NCBI GenBank assembly: GCA_024231905.1
Contig: JAAEQC010000033.1
Coordinates: 124,001 to 188,000, forward strand
Direction: 5' to 3'
Origin: a bacterium
Lineage (GTDB): Bacteria; Krumholzibacteriota; Krumholzibacteriia; LZORAL124-64-63
Length of the DNA stretch: 64,000 nucleotides
Shown: positions 7,995 through 15,797 of the stretch, one piece after another
Layout: every line of letters begins with the position of its first letter
Numbering within the stretch: position 1 is the first letter of the stretch
The notes under the pieces: model-generated
Seen by the model: the letters and a program-made list of their open reading frames with translations, nothing else
What the model was told of the DNA's origin: nothing
Databases searched by the model: none
Translations under genes and position numbers: made by a program

Positions 7995-8543
7995 TCAGGA
8001 ACCGCCGTGCCAGGGAACGTCCTTCATACCCGCGGCCCGGTTGGCGGCCCGCGCGGCGGTGAACAGGAAATCGCTCAATCGGTTGAGAAAGGTCAGGATC
8101 TCGGCGGGGACCGGTTCGTCGGCTGCCAGGGCCACCGCCTTGCGCTCGGCGCGCCGGCACACGGTTCGGGCCAGGTGGAGGAACGAGGCCACGACCGTGC
8201 CGCCGGGCAGGATGAAGTTCTTCAGGGGCGGGAGCGGTTGCTCGTAGCGGTCGATCAACTCCTCCAGCCTGGCCGCGTCGAATCCGTTCTCCACCTCGGT
8301 GGCGCTCGGGTCGGCGAGCGCCGCACCCAGATTCAGCAGGGCGGACTGGACCAGGCCCAGCAGTTCGTCCAGCCCCACGGGAGTCCGGGCGTCGCCGATG
8401 GCCGCCCGGGCGCAGCCCAGCACGGCGCTCAGCTCGTCCAGGTCGCCATAGGCGTCGATGCGGGCGGCGGACTTCGGTACGCGGGAACCGTCGCCGAGGG
8501 AGGTCTCGCCGCTGTCGCCGGTGCGGGTGTAGATACGGGCCAT
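7995..8543 (-). CDS. pduO: cob(I)alamin adenosyltransferase, PduO type
   Basis: Transfers the adenosyl group of ATP to cob(I)alamin, making coenzyme B12. 182 residues with the PduO N-terminal ATP-binding signature TRTGDSGETSLGDG (6-19), the conserved RIDAYGDLDELSA, and the C-terminal FLNRLSDFLFTAAR. The ATG at 8543 follows GGAAGGGAA. It sits in the minus run below the cobalamin riboswitch, after btuB and a secreted beta-propeller, so uptake and activation of B12 are encoded together. Confidence 0.93.
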   Translation of the reverse strand: MARIYTRTGDSGETSLGDGSRVPKSAARIDAYGDLDELSAVLGCARAAIGDARTPVGLDELLGLVQSALLNLGAALADPSATEVENGFDAARLEELIDRYEQPLPPLKNFILPGGTVVASFLHLARTVCRRAERKAVALAADEPVPAEILTFLNRLSDFLFTAARAANRAAGMKDVPWHGGS

Positions 8544-8645
8544 GGGAATTCCCTTCCGGGCGCCGCACCGCGGCGGTGCCCCGTCGCCGGAAATAGTCGC
8601 CCATCCCCCGCGCCAAGAAAAGGGAATTCGCCGTTCGCGCTCATC

Positions 8646-10028
8646 CTACTTCAACAAGGTCGTGGCGCGGGCGGAGGTGGCGCCGCCGGTCCGGGCCGTC
8701 ACCACGTACACGCCTGCCGCCAGGAGACGCCCCGCGCCGTCCCGGCCGTCGAAGCGGAATCTCCCCTGACCCGCGGCATCGAGAGTGACGGTCGCCCGAC
8801 GCACGAGGTGACCGCGCAGGTCGCTGACGGTCACGCACACCGCCGCCGCCGGTCGTCCCGCCAGGGCCAGAGTGGTGGACGGGTTGAAGGGATTGGGGGT
8901 CGGAACCCCCAGGCGCAGGGCCAGGAGCGCGGGCACCGGCGTTACCGCGGGGTCGCCCGGATCGCCGGCAATGAAAACGACCGGCGGCAGTCCCGTGTCC
9001 AGGAGCCCGGAAGGCCGCGCGGCGCCCGTAACCGCATCGAGCACGCGCAGGCCGGCGGCGCCGGTGGTCCGGTCCGCCACCCACAGATCGTCACCGGCCA
9101 GGAGAATGTCCCCGTGGACGAATCCCGTGCCCGAGTCCAGTTCGGTGACCGTGCCGGCGTCGGTCCGCGCCACGAAAGTGTTGAACGCCGCGTCGTTGAC
9201 CACGGCCAACCAGGCGTCGCCATGGGGTTGGATGCGGTTCAGGTCGCCGCCCAACTGGGCCTCGGTGACGGCGAAGCCCAGGGAGAGACCCGTCGCCGGA
9301 TCGACGATCTCGATGCCGCCGTCGGCGGCGCCGAACTGGCCGGCGCAGCCCACGGCCAGGAGGCCACCGGTCACGTGGATCCGCGTGTAAGGGTTGGCGC
9401 CCGCCAGGGTGATGGGCTGGACGCCGGGCGTTGTCGCGTCCATGTCGACCCAGGTCTCCGCCGCCATGTCGAAGACGAGGAGAGCGCCGGGACCGGTGGG
9501 CGTATAGAAGTTGTTCCGGTCCAGCTTCTGGCAGCTGATGTAGAGCAGATCTCCCAGGGCGGCGATCCAGCTCGTCTCGGGCAGGCCGTCGGCGTCGGCA
9601 AATGAGGCCGTGGAGTAGCTGCCGAGGATGGAGCCGTCGGCCGGGTCGACCCGCAGGATGACCGCCGCGTCGTAGCAGCTCACGTAGGCCTCACCGGAAG
9701 TGTCGAAGGCCACGTCCTGGGGGTTGAGATTGCTGCCGAGGGAATGCTCGTCCACCAATGAGAAACCGTCTGCCGGGTCCCAGACCTGGAGCAGGTTGTG
9801 AGCGCCGCGGCCGACCACGTACACGAGGCCGTCGTGGAACCGTCCCACCGCGTCGCCGGGCACGGCGGCCAGATCGCCGGAGACGGTCCAGGGATCGGGG
9901 CCGTCGCAGGCCCGGACATTGCCGAAGGTCGAGTAGTCGGAGGTGAGGATCCAGCCGGTCTGGGCCGGAGCTACCGCCGCGGCCAGGCCCAGGATCAAGA
10001 CCGTCATGGTCATCGTGCAACGTTTCAT
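8646..10028 (-). CDS. secreted YncE-like beta-propeller, BtuG-like, with C-terminal sorting domain
   Basis: 460 residues. A signal peptide (MKRCTMTMTVLILGLAAAV, APAQ cleavage) has no lipobox. Residues about 25-370 form repeated propeller blades (HNLLQVWDPADGF, LNPQDVAFDTSGEAYVSCYD, GALLVFDMAAETW, GGIEIVDPATG), resembling DUF5074/YncE proteins. The last roughly 85 residues are a FlgD/T9SS-like module starting TPNPFNPSTTLAL. The gene lies 26 nt after btuB under a cobalamin riboswitch. In Bacteroides, BtuG is a surface beta-propeller that captures B12 for BtuB. That parallel makes a B12-binding role likely, but it is inferred. The ATG at 10028 has GGAAGGA. Confidence 0.75.
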   Translation of the reverse strand: MKRCTMTMTVLILGLAAAVAPAQTGWILTSDYSTFGNVRACDGPDPWTVSGDLAAVPGDAVGRFHDGLVYVVGRGAHNLLQVWDPADGFSLVDEHSLGSNLNPQDVAFDTSGEAYVSCYDAAVILRVDPADGSILGSYSTASFADADGLPETSWIAALGDLLYISCQKLDRNNFYTPTGPGALLVFDMAAETWVDMDATTPGVQPITLAGANPYTRIHVTGGLLAVGCAGQFGAADGGIEIVDPATGLSLGFAVTEAQLGGDLNRIQPHGDAWLAVVNDAAFNTFVARTDAGTVTELDSGTGFVHGDILLAGDDLWVADRTTGAAGLRVLDAVTGAARPSGLLDTGLPPVVFIAGDPGDPAVTPVPALLALRLGVPTPNPFNPSTTLALAGRPAAAVCVTVSDLRGHLVRRATVTLDAAGQGRFRFDGRDGAGRLLAAGVYVVTARTGGATSARATTLLK

Positions 10029-10054
10029 GGGGTATCGTCCTTCCGCTCGCGAAT

Positions 10055-12094
10055 TCATGGCTTCAGTTGCACGGAGGCGCGCCAGCTGCGTCCTGGCAGC
10101 GGATAGCCTTCCACGTCGTAGATCGAGTTGTCGGTGAGGTTGAGGATCGCCGCCGAGACGGTCAGCCGGGAGTCGGGGCCAGGCCAGCCCGGCCGGAAGC
10201 TCCGATCCACGCCCAGGTGCCACTGGTGGCGGGCCGGGGCGCGGCCCTCGGGGGTGTTGTAGCGGTCGCGGTAGTTGCCGGACCGGGCCTGCAGCTCGAT
10301 CCAGGGAGCGAGACCCTCCCGCGTCCAGGCCAGGCGGCCGAAGAATTCGCGATCCGGCAGGAACGGCAACCTCTTGCCGTCGTAGGCGGCCAGGCCGCCG
10401 GCATCCCGGGCCCGCTGGAAGGTGGCGTTGGCCTCCAGCCGTAGCCGGGCGGCCGGGCGCCACCAAAGTTCGAGCTCGAGGCCACGGTTGCGCGTGGCCC
10501 CGGCGTTGACCGGCCGGCTGGTCTGCTGGCTGTTGGCCACGTAGACGATGGTCTCGTCGGTGGACGCAGCGAAGAAGGCCGCGCGCACCGAGAGCCCGTC
10601 ACCGGGCCGGGCGGTGACCCCCACGTCCCAGGAGGCGATCTCTTCCGGCGCCAGTTCCCGATCGCCGACGATGCCTCCCCGGTGGCCGAAGAGCTCGACC
10701 CAGGTGGGCACGCGCACGGTGCGGGCCGCGTGGGCCTCTACTGCCAAGCGGCCGGGCGACGCGTCCCACACCAAGCCCACCGCCGGCGACCAGTCCTCCT
10801 GGCGGTGCTCGACACCTTCCTGCTCAGGCCAGTGGGGCAGGGCCGGCACCGGCGGGAAGTCGTCCCTGTTGCCCTGCCAGCGCAGAGAGGGTTCGAGGCG
10901 CAGACGGGGACCGGCCAGGGCCGCGTCCAGGGCCGCGAAGGCGGTGGTCTGGTCCCGATGCCGGAGGGGTTGATCGAGGCCCACCAGGTTCTCGTCGAAC
11001 CACTGTCCCCGCCACTCGGCGCCGAAGCGGACGGCCAGGTCCAGCTCGCCGCCGGACACGATACGCGGCGCGACACTCAGGCGCAGGGCCACGTCCTCGC
11101 CCCGGGAGGTCGTCATCCCCGGCGGCAGGTTGGCCACCTCCCCGGCCGGGTCGTCCAGCAGGTCGTCCGAGCGGGCGGCGGCCACTTCCGCCCTCAGCAG
11201 ATCCTCGCGCCAGTCCAGCGAGAGGTAGCCGTCGAGCCGATCGTAACGCACCGAAGCATGGGGCGAGGCATTACCGCCCACGGGTCCCGGTCGGCCGCCG
11301 TCGCGGCGCAGGAAACCGGCCCAGCCCCGCACCCGCCAGTCACCGCCGGGATCCCCCGCAGCGCTGAGAAAAAAGCCGTGTTCCCGGAGCCAGGCGTTCT
11401 CACGCACGGCTTCCACGTCGTCGTCCGTTTCGTGGAATGTCCAGCGGTGGTCCGTGAAGCGGAAGTCGTTGTCGGCCCGGCGGCCGTGGGCCAGGACGAG
11501 GACCGAGCCCGAACCGGTGTCATGGCCCCAGATCGCCCTGGCGGAAACCGCTCCGAAAGACCCGGCGGCCAGGCCCAGGTCCCAGCCGGAAGCCTGGCGC
11601 CGTGTGCGCAGGTTGATGGCTCCCGCGCCGCCGATCCCGCCCAAACGCACGGGTACGCCGCCCCGGTGCACGTCCGCCGTGCCGAATCGTTCCAGGGGCA
11701 ACCGTGCCAGGTCCACCAGGCCGGTCTGGGCGTCGTCCAGGGGCATGCCGTCCACGAAGAGGCGCAGCTGGGAGGGCGAGGAGCCCCGCATGGAAGGGAC
11801 GGCCGAAGCACCGGCCGCCCCGTATCGGCGGACCTGCAGGCCGGCCACGGCGCCGAGGGCGTCGGCCAGGTCGCGGGCGCCGCGGGGATCTTCCAGGTCC
11901 AGACGAGTGACCACGGCGCCGACGGCGGGACCGGGCCCATTTCGGGCGGGCGCGCGCACCACGAGGGTATCGTAGCGGGCAGCGGTCGCAGGCGGTGGCG
12001 CCGCCACCCCGGTCGCGGACACCGGGATACACGTCAGCGCCACGCCGCAAAAGGCGCCGCATAAGGCACGAAAAAAGATGGATTGGAACGCCAA
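10055..12094 (-). CDS. btuB: TonB-dependent vitamin B12 receptor
   Basis: Outer-membrane receptor importing cobalamins with TonB energy. 679 residues from a TTG start (GAGG about 8 nt upstream): signal peptide, TonB box DTLVV (42-46, the same core as E. coli BtuB), plug domain (about 55-165, with SMRGSSPSQLRLFVDGMPL), then a 22-strand-type barrel ending in an aromatic C-terminal strand (SWRASVQLKP). The cobalamin riboswitch just upstream confirms the ligand. It is the first gene of a unit with the propeller protein and adenosyltransferase. Confidence 0.93.
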   Translation of the reverse strand: MAFQSIFFRALCGAFCGVALTCIPVSATGVAAPPPATAARYDTLVVRAPARNGPGPAVGAVVTRLDLEDPRGARDLADALGAVAGLQVRRYGAAGASAVPSMRGSSPSQLRLFVDGMPLDDAQTGLVDLARLPLERFGTADVHRGGVPVRLGGIGGAGAINLRTRRQASGWDLGLAAGSFGAVSARAIWGHDTGSGSVLVLAHGRRADNDFRFTDHRWTFHETDDDVEAVRENAWLREHGFFLSAAGDPGGDWRVRGWAGFLRRDGGRPGPVGGNASPHASVRYDRLDGYLSLDWREDLLRAEVAAARSDDLLDDPAGEVANLPPGMTTSRGEDVALRLSVAPRIVSGGELDLAVRFGAEWRGQWFDENLVGLDQPLRHRDQTTAFAALDAALAGPRLRLEPSLRWQGNRDDFPPVPALPHWPEQEGVEHRQEDWSPAVGLVWDASPGRLAVEAHAARTVRVPTWVELFGHRGGIVGDRELAPEEIASWDVGVTARPGDGLSVRAAFFAASTDETIVYVANSQQTSRPVNAGATRNRGLELELWWRPAARLRLEANATFQRARDAGGLAAYDGKRLPFLPDREFFGRLAWTREGLAPWIELQARSGNYRDRYNTPEGRAPARHQWHLGVDRSFRPGWPGPDSRLTVSAAILNLTDNSIYDVEGYPLPGRSWRASVQLKP

Positions 12095-12119
12095 GACCAG
12101 ACCTCGCCCTCGAAGGTTG

Positions 12120-12300
12120 TGGCAGGCCTGGCACCGGTCTCCTGGCTTACGGGTCGTCCTACTCCCTGCGCCTTCCCGATCCTTCTTCGCTCGGGCCGTC
12201 CCGAGCTCGGATCAGTGGCTGCATGCAGGTTTCGTCACCGCTTACAGTGGCGGGGCCGCGCCGGAATTTCACCGGACTTCCGCTGGTCCCCAGGCCGCGA
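12120..12300 (-). ncRNA. cobalamin riboswitch
   Basis: On the minus strand the conserved cobalamin aptamer parts occur in order: the 5' part with CCGGTGAAATTCCGG (about 12261-12277), then GGGGCCGCGCCG-complement core and GCCACTG (about 12245-12255), and the 3' B12 box TAAGCCAGGAGACCGGTGCC (12130-12149). The aptamer ends about 35 nt before the btuB start, which suggests control of translation initiation. Confidence 0.93.
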
Positions 12301-12350
12301 TATGGAGTTGTCGGCCCGGAATCTCGAAGACATCCGGGCCAGGAGCGAGG

Positions 12351-13388
12351 TTAGGCTGTGGGGAAGTCCCTGTCAAGAACCCGCCGGAAAACGCGGTCGT
12401 GGACGGCCTCGTCGGCACTCGCCAGGAGCGCTTCGTCGCCGTCGCCGTCCACCTGCGGAGCACGGGCCTGGATGAGCGACTCGGGTTGGTGGGCGGCGTG
12501 GTCCGCGACGGTCCAGGGACGCCAGCGGTGCCAGAATCCCATGTGCCAGACGAAAAAGCGCTCGACCCGCACGAGTCCCCGCTCGTCGTCGCCGAAGTAC
12601 TCCAGGGCGAAGTCCACGAAGCGGCGCAGTACGGCCCAGCGTTCGGCCACGGTGGGAATCCAGGCCTCGCCGGTGGCCAGCTCGCGGAAGATCCAGGGCT
12701 TGATGAGGGCGCCGCGGGCCACCAGGAAGGAGCGCACCCCGGTCTCGCGTCGGCGCAGTTCCAGATCCCAAGGGGTGTAGATGTCGCCGTTGCCGATGAC
12801 CGGCACATCCACTTCCCGGGCCACCTGGTCGATGAGGTCCCAGCGAGCGCTGTGCCGGTAACGCTGGGCCCGGGTGCGGCCGTGGACCACCACCGCGTCG
12901 GCCCCCGCCTCCACGGCCCGCCGGGCCACGGTCACGCAGTTGAGTTTCTCCGACGAGTAGCCCAGCCGGATCTTCACCACCAGCGGCAGGTCCGTGGCTT
13001 CGCGCACGGCGGCCACCACCGCGGCCAGCTTGGCCGGCTTGCGCAGCAGGGCCGCTCCCGCCCCCTTGCGCACCACCAAGTCGATGGGGCAGCCGAAATT
13101 CAGGTCGACGAAGCGGGCGCCGTGCTCCACGGCCATCTGCGCGGCGTCGGCCATGACCTCCGGGCGCTTGCCGGCCAACTGGATCCCGAAGGCGTCCTCG
13201 GAAGCGTGGTGGCGCAGGAGGGGCCGCTCGCCGCCGCGGACGAGCTTATCGGCCAGGATCATCTCCGAGCAGGTGCGCTCGGCCCCGAACTCCCGGCACA
13301 AGCGACGATAAGGGAGGTTGCCTCCCTTGGCCATGGGGGCCAGGGCGACAACCTCCCTGAAGAAGTCCTGACGCTCGGACCGGTCCAA
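12351..13388 (-). CDS. tRNA-dihydrouridine synthase
   Basis: FMN enzyme reducing uridine to dihydrouridine in tRNA. 345 residues with the TIM-barrel motifs LAPMAKGGNLPYRRL (FMN binding), LNFGCPIDLVVRKGAGAAL with catalytic Cys100, VVHGRTRAQRY, and VIGNGDIYTPWDL. The NFGCPIDLV core resembles Dus3-type proteins more than DusA/B/C (GCPxxKV), so the target position is uncertain. The start is TTG at 13388 with GGCGGGTAGG upstream, 3 nt after the ferritin-like stop on the same strand. Confidence 0.88.
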   Translation of the reverse strand: MDRSERQDFFREVVALAPMAKGGNLPYRRLCREFGAERTCSEMILADKLVRGGERPLLRHHASEDAFGIQLAGKRPEVMADAAQMAVEHGARFVDLNFGCPIDLVVRKGAGAALLRKPAKLAAVVAAVREATDLPLVVKIRLGYSSEKLNCVTVARRAVEAGADAVVVHGRTRAQRYRHSARWDLIDQVAREVDVPVIGNGDIYTPWDLELRRRETGVRSFLVARGALIKPWIFRELATGEAWIPTVAERWAVLRRFVDFALEYFGDDERGLVRVERFFVWHMGFWHRWRPWTVADHAAHQPESLIQARAPQVDGDGDEALLASADEAVHDRVFRRVLDRDFPTA

Positions 13389-13391
13389 GAC

Positions 13392-13925
13392 CTACCCGCC
13401 GTCGAGCATGGCGTTGCCGTCGAAGCCGGCGAAGCCTTCGGGGTCGGCCATGAAATCGTAGGTGTTCTTGAGAAGCGAGTAGTGGTTCTGCTCCTCGGCC
13501 GCCAGGTGTTCGAAGATGCTCTTGGCCCGGACCGACGTGACCTCGGCCGCCGCACCCGCGTACAGGTGGTAGCCGCGGCGCTCCACGTCCAGGGCGCCCT
13601 TGAGGATCTCCAGTTCCTCCACCTGGAAATCGTAGGGATCGTTGGCTTCCTCGAGAGCCTTCTCGAAGATCTGGCGCACGTTGGCCACGTGATCGTCGTC
13701 CACGTCGGGCAGCACGTCGATGGAGCCCTCGCGCAGCAGGTCCTCGCGCATCTTCACCAGGTGGGCCTTGTGACCGGCCTCATCCTTGGCAAGGGAATTG
13801 AACAGGTTGCGCTCGAGGGCCGACGGGGCGTTCTGGGCACGGTCCTGGAAGAAGGCCATGCCTTCCTCCTCGAAGGCGATGGCCTTTTCGAGGATCTCCA
13901 CGCAGAGCTTGACGTCTTCGTTCAT
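13392..13925 (-). CDS. rubrerythrin/ferritin-like diiron protein
   Basis: 177 residues forming a four-helix bundle. Diiron ligand motifs are visible: AIAFEEEGMAFF and KDEAGHKAHL in the first half, VERRGYHLYAGAA and AAEEQNHYSLL in the second. There is no C-terminal rubredoxin CxxC domain, so this is a rubredoxin-less member. Members use peroxide reduction or iron oxidation in oxygen tolerance. The ATG at 13925 follows GGAGGA; the frame is open upstream but without recognisable protein. Divergent from citrate synthase and close upstream of the Dus gene. Confidence 0.87.
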   Translation of the reverse strand: MNEDVKLCVEILEKAIAFEEEGMAFFQDRAQNAPSALERNLFNSLAKDEAGHKAHLVKMREDLLREGSIDVLPDVDDDHVANVRQIFEKALEEANDPYDFQVEELEILKGALDVERRGYHLYAGAAAEVTSVRAKSIFEHLAAEEQNHYSLLKNTYDFMADPEGFAGFDGNAMLDGG

Positions 13926-14184
13926 GGGCTCCTCCGCAGGCAGTTGGGAACGGGCTGATGTTTCTGACACAATGGTAATCTCGGCGGCCGGAATCGCCAC
14001 GGAAAAAGCACGTTTTTGTCCACGCGATGGTTGCATCGTCGAGTGGTCCTTGGTAGCCTGCCGGAAGTAGTGATATTCGTTCGCGCGGGCCCGAAACCGC
14101 ACCTTTTTTCTATGTTTTAGCCCGCCCCTGCTGCCGGCGCGACGACGCCGCCGGGTGCCGGGGACCCGGCCTGAAGGAGGAATC

Positions 14185-15459
14185 ATGGCCAAGCTGCAGA
14201 ATGCCCTGGCGAAGAAAGTCCCGGTCTGGCGCAAAGAGGTCAGCGCCGTCGTGAAGAAGCACGGTGGTAAGAAGATCAGCGACGTGACCGTCCTGCAGGC
14301 CTACGGCGGCATGCGGGGCGTCAAGGGCATGGTCTGCGACACCTCCGAAGTTCCGCCGGACAAGGGGCTGATGGTCCGCGGCATCCCCCTGGGCAAGATC
14401 ACCCACAAGTGGCCCGAGGACATCTTCTACCTGCTGTGCACGGGCGACCTGCCCAACGCCCGTGACCGCCGGGCCCTGACCCAGGACTGGTCCGAACGCG
14501 CCAGGGTGCCCTCCTACGTGTGGAAGGTGCTCGAGGCGATGCCCAAGAACTCGCATCCCATGACCATGTTCGACACGGGCATCCTCGTCATGCAGCGCGA
14601 GTCCGAGTTCGTCAAGGCCTACAACAAGGGCATGACGAAGATGGACTATTGGAAGCCGACGATGGAAGACTCCTTGAACCTGCTAGGTAAGCTGCCGGCG
14701 CTGGCGGCCGGCATCTACCGCATGCGCTTCAACAAGGGCAAGCGCATCGGGCCGAAGAAGGGTCTCGACTGGGGCGCCAACTTCGCGCACATGCTCGGCC
14801 TCAAGGACCCCGAGGGCAAGCTGGCCGACTGCATGCGCCTGTACCTGAACCTGCATTGCGACCACGAGGGCGGCAACGTCTCGGCCCACGCCTGCCACTG
14901 TGTGGGCTCGGCCCTGTCCGACCCGTACTACGCGGTCTCCGCGGGCCTGAACGGCCTGGCCGGCCCCCTGCACGGCCTGGCCAACCAGGAGTGCCTGAAC
15001 TGGGTCCTGCAGCTGAAGAAGAAGTTCAAGGGCGTGCCCACGAAGAAGCAGCTGGAAGATTTCGCCTGGGAGACGCTCAACGGCGGCAAGGTCATCCCCG
15101 GCTACGGCCACGCTGTCCTGCGCGTGACCGATCCGCGGTTCACCGCCTTCGTCGGCTTCGGCATGAAGCACTTCCCGGACGATCCGATCATGAAGCTCGT
15201 GAACATGATCTACGAGGTCGTGCCGGGCGTGCTGAAGAAGCACGGTAAAGCAAAGAACCCGTGGCCGAACGTGGACGCGGGCTCTGGCGCGCTTCTTTAT
15301 CACTACGGGCTGAAGGAGTTCTCGTACTACACGGTGCTCTTCGCCATCTCCCGTTCCATGGGCATGTGCTCCCAGCTGATCGTCAACCGGGCAATCGGGA
15401 CGCCCATCGAGCGGCCCAAGTCCGTGACGACCAAATGGATCAAGAAGACCTGCAAGTAG
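14185..15459 (+). CDS. gltA: citrate synthase, mitochondrial-type
   Basis: Condenses oxaloacetate and acetyl-CoA to citrate. 424 residues. The catalytic residues are H263 in AGPLHGLANQE, H309 in IPGYGHAVLR and D364 in PNVDAGSG. HCDHEGGNVSAHACHCVGSA and ALSDPYYAVSAGLNGLAGP are nearly those of animal mitochondrial citrate synthases rather than the NADH-sensitive GltA of enterics. Such eukaryote-like enzymes are known in Geobacteraceae. AAGGAGG precedes the ATG at 14185. A strong terminator follows, so it is transcribed alone. Confidence 0.95.
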   Translation: MAKLQNALAKKVPVWRKEVSAVVKKHGGKKISDVTVLQAYGGMRGVKGMVCDTSEVPPDKGLMVRGIPLGKITHKWPEDIFYLLCTGDLPNARDRRALTQDWSERARVPSYVWKVLEAMPKNSHPMTMFDTGILVMQRESEFVKAYNKGMTKMDYWKPTMEDSLNLLGKLPALAAGIYRMRFNKGKRIGPKKGLDWGANFAHMLGLKDPEGKLADCMRLYLNLHCDHEGGNVSAHACHCVGSALSDPYYAVSAGLNGLAGPLHGLANQECLNWVLQLKKKFKGVPTKKQLEDFAWETLNGGKVIPGYGHAVLRVTDPRFTAFVGFGMKHFPDDPIMKLVNMIYEVVPGVLKKHGKAKNPWPNVDAGSGALLYHYGLKEFSYYTVLFAISRSMGMCSQLIVNRAIGTPIERPKSVTTKWIKKTCK

Positions 15460-15483
15460 CGCCATTCCTTCACTGACGGCGAG

Positions 15484-15519
15484 GCGCCCCCGCTCCGGAT
15501 GGAGCGGGGGCGCTTTCTT
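15484..15519 (+). terminator. intrinsic terminator of citrate synthase
   Basis: A perfect 13-bp stem (15484-15496 with 15501-15513) and a GGAT tetraloop, followed by TTTCTT. Confidence 0.88.
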
Positions 15520-15534
15520 GTCGCGACGACCAAA

Positions 15535-15714
15535 TCAGTAGAGGACGTTGTCGAGGGCGTACTCGAGGCCGAGGCCGTGGGACCAGGACCAGCCGCGCCA
15601 GCGGCGATTGATGCCCGTATCGTAGTTGGTGTAATGCGAATTCGTAGCCAGCCCGGTGGTCAGGACGTAGCGATCGGCCACCGCCCAAAGGTGCGCCAGG
15701 AACAGTGCATGCAA
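15535..15714 (-). pseudogene. C-terminal remnant of an unidentified gene
   Basis: One minus frame from about 15714 to the stop at 15535-15537 looks like real coding sequence: third positions are mostly G or C and the peptide is aromatic-rich (ALFLAHLWAVADRYVL, then SHYTNYDTGINRRWRGW, ending GLEYALDNVLY). No ATG or credible Shine-Dalgarno begins it. Upstream the same frame runs into AT-rich sequence and the start of the opposite-strand MBL gene. I read it as the 3' end of a gene whose 5' part was lost. A tiny TTG-initiated gene (TTG near 15714) is the alternative. The family is not recognised. Confidence 0.4.
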
Positions 15715-15797
15715 GGTCGCCGATGGAATTTCACCCGATTTATTGCTATCATTAACGTACCAAACGCAAACACGACCCTTCGACTCCCGGAGAGCCC

